A stretch of DNA of 43,841 nt from Parolsenella sp958406235. Its GTDB lineage: Bacteria; Actinomycetota; Coriobacteriia; Coriobacteriales; Atopobiaceae. The stretch spans positions 1 through 43,841 of the forward strand of contig NZ_JBCLNF010000009.1 of assembly GCF_039062465.1 (NCBI RefSeq), in the 5' to 3' direction. Of the stretch, positions 23,919 through 30,280 are shown in pieces; positions within the stretch are counted from its first letter, which is position 1; each line of letters begins with the position of its first letter. A program made the translations under genes and the position numbers. Under the pieces are notes generated by a model. That model saw only the letters and a program-made list of their open reading frames with translations, did not search any database and had not been told where the DNA came from.

Positions 23919-24465
23919 CGTGGGCGGCGCCGAACGCAGGGCCGCCATCATCTCCGAGCTTGCTGCTGCGACCCAGCCGGTTTCTGGCAGTGCGCTTGCG
24001 AAGGCCGTTGGCGTGAGCCGGCAGGTCGTCGTCCAAGACATCGCGCTTCTAAGGGCGGACGGACATGACATCGTTGCCACGAGCCGCGGCTACGTGCTGC
24101 AGGAGGGCAAGGGGACCCCGCAGGTGCCCACTCGTCTTCTCAAGGTCCACCATGGCCCCGATGACCTGGAGGATGAGCTCACGACGATCGTCGACCTTGG
24201 CGGTGCCGTGCTGAACGTCATGGTCAACCATCGCGTCTACGGCAAGATCACGGCGGACCTCGACGTCAGGAATCGTCGCGACGTCGAGCGCTACCTCGAG
24301 AGCATCCGCACGGGGAAGAGCTTCCCGTTGATGACGGTGACGAGCGGCTACCACTTTCACCGCATTGCCGCGGAGACCGAGGCGCAGCTCGATGAAATAG
24401 AGCAGGTCCTGCGCGAGAAGGGCTATCTCGCACAGGTCCTGCCCTACGAGGACGGCCTGGAGTAG
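23902..24465 (+). CDS. niaR: NiaR-type NAD biosynthesis repressor (HTH_11 + 3H domain)
   Basis: 187 residues. A winged HTH (about 12-65: SGSALAKAVGVSRQVVVQDI) is followed by a 3H domain. The metal-binding residues can be placed: His84 and Glu92 in HHGPDDLEDEL and His151/His153 in GYHFHRI; their spacing equals what I recall of the nickel site in Thermotoga TM1602 (His79, Glu87, His146, His148), shifted by 5. Proteins of this family use nicotinate as co-repressor of NAD genes. The ATG at 23902 has GAGG upstream and overlaps nadC by 17 nt; GTG 23920 is the alternative start. As last gene of the operon it would control its own expression through the palindrome at 20471-20482. Confidence 0.92.
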   Translation: MARAANVGGAERRAAIISELAAATQPVSGSALAKAVGVSRQVVVQDIALLRADGHDIVATSRGYVLQEGKGTPQVPTRLLKVHHGPDDLEDELTTIVDLGGAVLNVMVNHRVYGKITADLDVRNRRDVERYLESIRTGKSFPLMTVTSGYHFHRIAAETEAQLDEIEQVLREKGYLAQVLPYEDGLE

Positions 24466-24480
24466 GAGAGGGGCTTCCTC

Positions 24481-24900
24481 CTACGCGAGGGCGGCGCCAA
24501 GGGCGCGGCAGGCCTCGAGGGCCTCGTCGTCAGGCTCGAGGTTGGCGATGACGGTGTCGACGACCTCGGCGCCGTCTCCCTCGGTGCGCTCGCGCCAGGC
24601 GTCCATCCAATCGCCGGTGCCCCAGTCATAGCTGCCAAACAGGCCGACTTTCTTGCCGGAGAGCTCGTCTTCGACGCCCTCGAACATGGGCTCGAACTCG
24701 TCCTCCTCGAGGGACTCGTCGCCCATGGCCGGGCATCCGAATGCGACGGCGTCAAAACCTGCCAGGGCATCTGTGGAGAAGTCCGCCGCCTGGATCTCCT
24801 CGACCTCGGCACCTGCGCCGCGCGCCCCATCCGCGACGGCGCTCGCCATGGTCTCGGTGTTGCCCGTACCGCTCCAGAAGACGACTGCGATCTTGCTCAT
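24481..24900 (-). CDS. Flavodoxin
   Basis: 139 residues, short-chain flavodoxin. The FMN phosphate loop is WSGTGNTETMA (about 9-19), and isoalloxazine-flanking loops are at GCPAMGDESLEEDEFEP and GSYDWGTGDWMDAW. It carries electrons at low potential and often replaces ferredoxin when iron is short. The start at 24900 has AAAGGA upstream; the open frame to 25029 is not flavodoxin-like. It lies 62 nt downstream of the DUF3793 gene on the same strand, probably one transcript. Confidence 0.94.
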   Translation of the reverse strand: MSKIAVVFWSGTGNTETMASAVADGARGAGAEVEEIQAADFSTDALAGFDAVAFGCPAMGDESLEEDEFEPMFEGVEDELSGKKVGLFGSYDWGTGDWMDAWRERTEGDGAEVVDTVIANLEPDDEALEACRALGAALA

Positions 24901-24962
24901 GGTCTGTCCTTTCGTATGCCAACCCGCCTGTCGGGTTTGGGTTCGTCGATGTGGCTGGAGGC

Positions 24963-25682
24963 CTATGCCGCGACGCTCACGCTCGTCAGCTCCGCGAGCG
25001 TTGCCCCGCGGCCAAGCATCGCCTCGCAATCCCTTGTGCAGCGCTTATATCTCGCGAAGCACGCCTCGGCGTTCTCCTGATCGGAGTAGACCTTCCAACA
25101 GCCACAACACAGGTAGTCGCGGCCCCCATGCTCGATGAAGGCCATGACATCGTCATAGGGATAGCCGAGGAAGAGCCCCACCTCGTGGGGGAATCCTCCG
25201 TTGGCACTGCACCGCTGACGGTCCTCGAGCTTGCGACTCAGATGTGCGATCGCCGCTTCGAGCCAGCCGGAGCCTGTCGTCTCATAGCCCCACGAGAACA
25301 TCGTCGCGGCGGCGCGTGGTGCGGAGAGCTCGCGCGCGAGAAGCTGTGGCCGGTATACGAGCACGAGCGCGCCGCAGCTCCTGCGAGCGAGTACGCGTAC
25401 GTGAACGCTCGTGCCTGCAAGCTGGCGATTTGCGCGCGCGACGAGTGCGTCGAGGCGGGCGTTGCGTAGCCGTGATGGGTCCTGTTTGCCGGTTGACTGG
25501 CCCGATGTACCCCGCGTGCCGGGCGCCTGCCGCGAGTGATCCTGCTCGCCGGTTGATTGTTGTTTTCCGTGTTGTGCGAAGTCGCCGGGCACGTTAAACA
25601 GACATGCGGGCTTGATGCCCACTAGCGTGGGCGAGCAATGTTTGACGATGGCGCGCTCGAATCCATTTCCATCCAGCGTCAT
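24963..25682 (-). CDS. DUF3793 family protein
   Basis: 239 residues, recognised as DUF3793 by the N-terminal HCSPTLVGIKPACLFNV and the C-terminal HEVGLFLGYPYDDVMAFIEH, CCGCWKVYSDQENAEACF and FARYKRCTRDC segments. The biochemical function is unknown; relatives in gut Firmicutes and Coriobacteria are often found with flavodoxin and iron-transport genes. I use the ATG at 25682 because GAGGGAG lies 6 nt upstream; the ATG at 25709 has no ribosome site. Odd: between the conserved halves is an insertion with a duplicated decapeptide (QSTGEQDHSR, then QSTGKQDPSR 20 residues later). Confidence 0.85.
   Translation of the reverse strand: MTLDGNGFERAIVKHCSPTLVGIKPACLFNVPGDFAQHGKQQSTGEQDHSRQAPGTRGTSGQSTGKQDPSRLRNARLDALVARANRQLAGTSVHVRVLARRSCGALVLVYRPQLLARELSAPRAAATMFSWGYETTGSGWLEAAIAHLSRKLEDRQRCSANGGFPHEVGLFLGYPYDDVMAFIEHGGRDYLCCGCWKVYSDQENAEACFARYKRCTRDCEAMLGRGATLAELTSVSVAA
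25471..25560 (-). repeat. 60-bp-spaced direct repeat inside the DUF3793 gene
   Basis: Positions 25471-25500 and 25531-25560 share about 22 of 30 bases and keep the reading frame, giving the duplicated decapeptide of the protein. Confidence 0.6.
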
Positions 25683-25726
25683 GCCTGCTCCCTCAAAATA
25701 GTCAGCCATGGTTAACTATGATGCAA

Positions 25727-25760
25727 AGAGTAGCCGTAAAGTTAGACTAGGTCAACTAAC
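25727..25760 (-). promoter_or_regulatory. Promoter of DUF3793-flavodoxin with DtxR-like inverted repeat
   Basis: On the minus strand: TTGACC (25755-25750), 17-nt spacer, TACTCT (25732-25727). The -35 lies inside the inverted repeat GTTAGACTAGGTCAACTAAC (25741-25760), whose ends GTTAG/CTAAC are perfect and whose half TTAGACTAGG resembles the first half of the actinobacterial IdeR/DtxR iron box. Iron control is therefore possible, but the repeat is one base shorter than the consensus. Confidence 0.5.
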
Positions 25761-25889
25761 GAGCGCCGCGCGGCTGGGAACCGAGTGCCGGGCGCGCGCC
25801 GCCTTCGAGAACACCACCTCGTCACGAGCTGGAAACCCGACTGCGTTACAATTGCGAGCTACATCGGCCACCAGAATGTGAGGGACACC

Positions 25890-26189
25890 ATGAGTGACGA
25901 GACCACGAACGCTAACACCACGTCCAACCGCGCCATTGTCTCCGTTCTTGGCGCAGACCGGTCCGGCATCGTTGCCGCGGTCGCAGGTCTGCTCGCAGAG
26001 CGTAATGTCAACATCCTCGACATCTCCCAGACGATCCTCCAGGGTCTGTTTACGATGACGACCCTCGTCGACCTAGGTGATGCCGACTTCGCGGAAATCC
26101 ATGTCGGTCTCGATGAGCTTGCCAAGCAGCTTGGCGTGCAGATCACGATTCAGCGCGAGGACGTCTTCAAGTTCATGTATCGCCTGTAA
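25890..26189 (+). CDS. ACT domain-containing protein (UPF0237 type)
   Basis: 99 residues: one ACT domain with short tails. AIVSVLGADRSGIVAAVAGLLAERNVNILDISQTI is the classic strand-helix-strand ligand-binding unit, as in glycine-cleavage regulators and UPF0237 proteins. ACT domains bind amino acids and act as allosteric sensors, alone or as dimers. The start at 25890 has GAGGGA upstream; earlier in-frame codons to 25785 are not conserved-looking. TACAAT at 25847-25852 may be the -10. In many genomes this family is followed by a UPF0210 gene; here citrate synthase follows 9 nt after the stop. Confidence 0.92.
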   Translation: MSDETTNANTTSNRAIVSVLGADRSGIVAAVAGLLAERNVNILDISQTILQGLFTMTTLVDLGDADFAEIHVGLDELAKQLGVQITIQREDVFKFMYRL

Positions 26190-26198
26190 GGAAGTGTC

Positions 26199-27686
26199 AT
26201 GGCGATTTTTTCATCGCATCTAACGCCCCGCAGCGCTCGCGAGCGAGTCGCGCGTCGCGTCCTGTCGACGAACGACACCTCGGCGCTCCTGAGCGCCACG
26301 GATGTCACTCCCATGCCTTCGGACGAGGCTTCGCTCGGCCGCCCCGTGGAGAGCGAGGGTCTCTACGAGGGCTATGCCAAGGTCGACAAGCTGCCGGAGG
26401 AGATGTTCCGCGAGTACGACGTCAAGCGCGGCCTGCGCAACGCCGACGGCTCGGGTGTGCTCGTGGGTCTCACGACCATCTCGGACGTTCACGGCTACAA
26501 CAAGGTCGATGGCAAGGTCGTTCCTGACGAGGGCGACCTCATCATCCGCGGCTACCACCTCGAAGACCTCGTCTCGCAGACGCATGGTGCCGGTCGCTTC
26601 GGCTACGAGGAGATAGCGTACCTGCTCATCTCCGGTCGCCTGCCTAGCGCGGGCGAGCTTGCGGACTTCAACGCTCGCATCGATTCCCGTCGCGAGCTGC
26701 CCACCGGCTATCTGAGCCTGTTCCCGCGCACGACGGAGTCGAGCTCCGTCATGAACGTGCTCGCGCGTTCGACGCTGCTGCTCTACGCCTTCGACGAGTG
26801 TCCTGACGACACGGGGCACCAGCATGAGGTCGATGTGGCCCTGTCGCTTCTTGCACGCCTGCCGCGCATCGCGGCTATCGCCCACGAGGCTTCCGTTTCC
26901 GCTCACGCCGGCGAGAAGCTGCTCATTCCCCCCGTCCGCGAGGGTTATTCCATGGCGGAGACGGTCCTGGACGTTCTGCGTGGCGCCGATGGCTTCACGC
27001 GCGAGGAAGCCATGATGCTCGACGTCATGCTCATGCTCCATGCGGAGCACGGCGGCGGCAACAACTCGACGTTCACCTGTCGCGTACTCTCGAGCTCGGG
27101 CACGGATGCCTACTCGTCCTACGCCGCTGCCATGGGCTCGCTCAAGGGTCCCAAGCACGGTGGCGCCAACTCCAAGGTGGGTGCCATGATCGAGGACGTG
27201 GCCGCCCACGTCGAGCGCTGGGATGATGACGATGAGCTTGCGAGCTATCTCGAGAAGCTCGCGACGAAGCAGGCGTTCGATCAGACGGGGCTCATCTATG
27301 GCATGGGTCACGCGGTCTATACCAAGAGCGATCCGCGTGCTCGCCTCGTGAAGCGCTATGCGCGCAATCTGGCTGCCACAAAGGGCTGCGAGGACAAGCT
27401 CGCCCTCATCGAGGGCATCGAGCGTCTGACTCCCGAGGTCATCCATGGCGTGCGTGGGACGAACAAGCCCATCTGCGCCAACATCGACCTGTACACGGGC
27501 TTTGTCTACTCGATGCTGGGCGTGCCGGCTGATCTCTACACGCCCATCTTCGCCATGGCGCGTCTTGCCGGCTGGACAGCTCATCGCATGGAGGAGCTCT
27601 ACGGCTGCGGCCGCATCATCCGCCCGGCGTACAACTCCGTCGTTGGCCGCAAGGACTATGTGCCTATCGAGGAGCGCGGGGAGTAG
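26199..27686 (+). CDS. gltA: Citrate synthase
   Basis: 495 residues of the si-citrate/2-methylcitrate synthase fold, in the long Gram-positive variety with a distinct N-terminal part (DVKRGLRNADGSGVLVGLTTISDVHGY). It condenses oxaloacetate and acetyl-CoA. Catalytic residues: His in LHAEHGGGNNSTF, His in GMGHAVY and Asp in KSDPRAR; LYTGFVYSMLGVPADLYTPI is the C-terminal family block. The first 55 residues are extra and poorly conserved. AAGGAA, overlapping the ACT stop codon, is the ribosome site for ATG 26199, so translation is likely coupled. In this fermentative setting it probably feeds 2-oxoglutarate and glutamate synthesis. Confidence 0.95.
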   Translation: MAIFSSHLTPRSARERVARRVLSTNDTSALLSATDVTPMPSDEASLGRPVESEGLYEGYAKVDKLPEEMFREYDVKRGLRNADGSGVLVGLTTISDVHGYNKVDGKVVPDEGDLIIRGYHLEDLVSQTHGAGRFGYEEIAYLLISGRLPSAGELADFNARIDSRRELPTGYLSLFPRTTESSSVMNVLARSTLLLYAFDECPDDTGHQHEVDVALSLLARLPRIAAIAHEASVSAHAGEKLLIPPVREGYSMAETVLDVLRGADGFTREEAMMLDVMLMLHAEHGGGNNSTFTCRVLSSSGTDAYSSYAAAMGSLKGPKHGGANSKVGAMIEDVAAHVERWDDDDELASYLEKLATKQAFDQTGLIYGMGHAVYTKSDPRARLVKRYARNLAATKGCEDKLALIEGIERLTPEVIHGVRGTNKPICANIDLYTGFVYSMLGVPADLYTPIFAMARLAGWTAHRMEELYGCGRIIRPAYNSVVGRKDYVPIEERGE

Positions 27687-27706
27687 AGATTCCCACATAC
27701 AACGAT

Positions 27707-27747
27707 AAGCGGCGGCACCCCTCGCTCGGGATGCCGCCGCTTTGCTT
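27707..27747. terminator. Bidirectional terminator between gltA and kup
   Basis: An 11-bp stem (27707-27717 with 27732-27742), continued after one mismatch by 3 G-C pairs, followed by TTTGCTT. Confidence 0.82.
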
Positions 27748-27768
27748 GAGGCGGGTTAGACGGAGACG

Positions 27769-30063
27769 CTAGTCCTCGTCCTCTTCGTCATCGGCGGAGA
27801 CAGGGCGGAAGACCGCGGTGTCGCCACCAATGATGCTGTCCTCGACGTAGCGGGCCTCATCATCGTGGGCCTTGCGGACGGCGGCGTCAAAGAGGTCGAC
27901 GTCTTCCTCTTCATCGAAGTACTTCTCGGCGTCATCAAGCTGGACCTTGCGGCCCGTGCGGAGGGCGACGTACTCGTCGTTGTTCTTGTCATAGGCAAGG
28001 CCGGCGCGCCTGAGGGCGTCGGGGAGCTCGACGTAGTCGAGGGTGTGCTGGCGCTTTGTGCGGGCGAACAGCGGCACGTACTCAAAGATGACGGAGGAGT
28101 TCTCGAGGCCATACCAGTGCGCGGGCGAGCCACAGACGCGACGGATGATGTACTTCGCGTTGATGATGTTGCGGTCGAACGCGGAGATGTCGGCGGAGCT
28201 GGACGGCACCTTGCGCACGAGGCAGAAGCGGAAGTCGCCGACCGAGCTCTTCTTCTTATAGATCGAGTACTTGTGATGCTGCGGCGCGATCATGTTGTCC
28301 TGAACGAGCTTCTCGACGATCTGGTAGAGGTACTCGTTGACGCGCTGGTTCACGCGGAAGCCAAGGCGGATCTGCACCTTGAAGATGAAGTCGGTGCCAA
28401 AGGTGTTGACCGAGAACTCGTGGGTGTACGGCTCGTCGGTGACCTGGATGTTCAGGAAGAAGTACGCGCGGGCGCGCTTCGGACGCTTATCCAGGATCGA
28501 GTAGAGGATGTCGCGGTCGAGCCTGTCGGGCGAGGAGTCGTTCGTGAGGAAGACGAGGTTGTCGGCGAGGTACGGGATCTCATTGTCCTGGCGGAGCTCG
28601 GCGAGCTGGTCGATGTACTGCTTGGTGGGTAGATAGACGCTCTGCGTGCGCTCGATGGCGGTGCCGCGGCGCCAGATGTACATGACGACGAAGATGAGGG
28701 CGGCGATGACGACGGTGACGTAGCCGCCATGTAGGAACTTCGTGAGGCTCGAGAAGAAGAACGCCAGCTCGATGGCCATGAAGAAGAGGAGGAACGGCCA
28801 AGCGGCGACCTTGCGCTTGCGGACGCGCATGAGGTACGTGAACAACAGCATCGTGGTCATCAGCATCGTGACGGTGATGGCCAGGCCGTAGGCGGCCTCC
28901 ATGTGGGAGGAGCTGCGGAAGTACAGCACGACGCCGATGCAGGAGACCCACATGATGTTGTTGACCAGCGGGATGTAGATCTGGCCCTTGGTCTCGCTCG
29001 GGTAGGCGATGCGCATGTGCGGCATCAGGTTGAGGCGAATAGCCTCGGAGATGATCGAGTAGGAGCCGGTGATCAGGGCCTGCGACGCGATGATGGCAGC
29101 GAAGGTCGAGAGGACGACGGCGAAGACGCGGAGGTTCTCCGGGAGCATCTGGAAGAACGGGTTGAGCTCGTGCAGGGCGGCGAGCTCGGCGTTGGTTTTG
29201 TTGGCAAGGATCCAGGCGCCCTGGCCGAGGTAGTTGAGAATGAGGCATGCCTTGACGAAGGGCCAGGAGGCGTAGATGTTGGCCTTGCCGACATGGCCCA
29301 TGTCGGAGTAGAGGGCCTCGGCGCCGGTCGTGCAGAGGAAGACGTTGCCGAGGACCATGAGGCCGGCCTTGTTGAGGTTGCCATCAAACAGGAACGTGAT
29401 GCCGCGCAGCGGGTTGAGCGCACGGAAGACGTTGAGGTCCGCACCGACGTTCACGAGGCCGACGATGCCGAGGTAGAGGAACCAGATGGTCATGATCGGG
29501 CCGAAGGCCTTGCCGATCATGGAGGTGCCGGCGCGCTGCATGGCGAACAGCACGCAGAGGATGGCGATGGTGATAAAGACGACGACGTTCTGGTTGTCGC
29601 CGATGATGCCGTGGAAGAACGGGATCGTGCGGAGACCCTCGATGGCCGTGGTGACCGTCACCGCGGGGGTGAGGATGCCGTCCGCGAGCAGCGCGGCGCC
29701 GCCAACCATGGCGGGGATGATGAGCCACTTGGCGCAGCGCTTCACCAGGCTGTAGAGGGCGAAGATGCCACCCTCGTTGTGGTTGTCCGCCTTCATGGCG
29801 ACGAGCACGTACTTGACGGTGGTGATGAGGGTCATCGTCCAGATGACGAGGGACAGCGCGCCGATGACGACGTCCTGGCTCATCGTGGTGAGGCCGCCGT
29901 TGCCGCTCATGATCGCCTTGAGCGTGTACATCGGGCTCGTTCCGATGTCGCCGTAGACGACGCCAAGCGTAACGAGAATCATCGCCGCTGATAGCGGGAT
30001 GCCAGCGGACTTTGCCGACGACCTCTTCTTTGTCGAGGGTTCGGCTGCGCGAGAAACACCCAT
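27769..30063 (-). CDS. kup: KUP-family potassium uptake protein
   Basis: 764 residues. The first membrane helix carries GVVYGDIGTSPMYTLKAI, the hallmark of KUP/HAK/KT transporters; about twelve membrane helices reach to residue 470 and a cytoplasmic domain follows. It imports K+ together with protons. It is longer than E. coli Kup (622) because of an extended C-terminal cytoplasmic part ending in a strongly acidic tail (AEKYFDEEEDVDLFDAA to the final DDEEDED). The start at 30063 (MGVSRAAEP) is supported by AAGGAGAG; the in-frame extension to 30210 lacks a ribosome site. The 217-nt upstream space contains a GC-rich hairpin near 30081-30100; I could not recognise a c-di-AMP riboswitch. Confidence 0.95.
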   Translation of the reverse strand: MGVSRAAEPSTKKRSSAKSAGIPLSAAMILVTLGVVYGDIGTSPMYTLKAIMSGNGGLTTMSQDVVIGALSLVIWTMTLITTVKYVLVAMKADNHNEGGIFALYSLVKRCAKWLIIPAMVGGAALLADGILTPAVTVTTAIEGLRTIPFFHGIIGDNQNVVVFITIAILCVLFAMQRAGTSMIGKAFGPIMTIWFLYLGIVGLVNVGADLNVFRALNPLRGITFLFDGNLNKAGLMVLGNVFLCTTGAEALYSDMGHVGKANIYASWPFVKACLILNYLGQGAWILANKTNAELAALHELNPFFQMLPENLRVFAVVLSTFAAIIASQALITGSYSIISEAIRLNLMPHMRIAYPSETKGQIYIPLVNNIMWVSCIGVVLYFRSSSHMEAAYGLAITVTMLMTTMLLFTYLMRVRKRKVAAWPFLLFFMAIELAFFFSSLTKFLHGGYVTVVIAALIFVVMYIWRRGTAIERTQSVYLPTKQYIDQLAELRQDNEIPYLADNLVFLTNDSSPDRLDRDILYSILDKRPKRARAYFFLNIQVTDEPYTHEFSVNTFGTDFIFKVQIRLGFRVNQRVNEYLYQIVEKLVQDNMIAPQHHKYSIYKKKSSVGDFRFCLVRKVPSSSADISAFDRNIINAKYIIRRVCGSPAHWYGLENSSVIFEYVPLFARTKRQHTLDYVELPDALRRAGLAYDKNNDEYVALRTGRKVQLDDAEKYFDEEEDVDLFDAAVRKAHDDEARYVEDSIIGGDTAVFRPVSADDEEDED

Positions 30064-30280
30064 GTTCCTTGCTCTCCTTGTGACGGGGGCTTTCCGCCCC
30101 GGCCGCTCCAATACGTGTCCAGGCCACTTCGTCTTGTTTGTGGCCCACGGGGTCGCAAACTGGACGACGCAACAAAAACTGCCTGACCTCGGCGCGGACG
30201 CTGAAGTCAAGCAGCTTAAGGTACCACTTTATGCGGTCTTTATGTGCGGAGGACGGCGGTCGGTGCCGCTCGCGCGGTCT

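Noticed and set aside
30064..30280. c-di-AMP (ydaO) riboswitch before kup
   Set aside because: Expected because of the K+ transporter, but I could not find the conserved core; only a GC-rich hairpin is seen.
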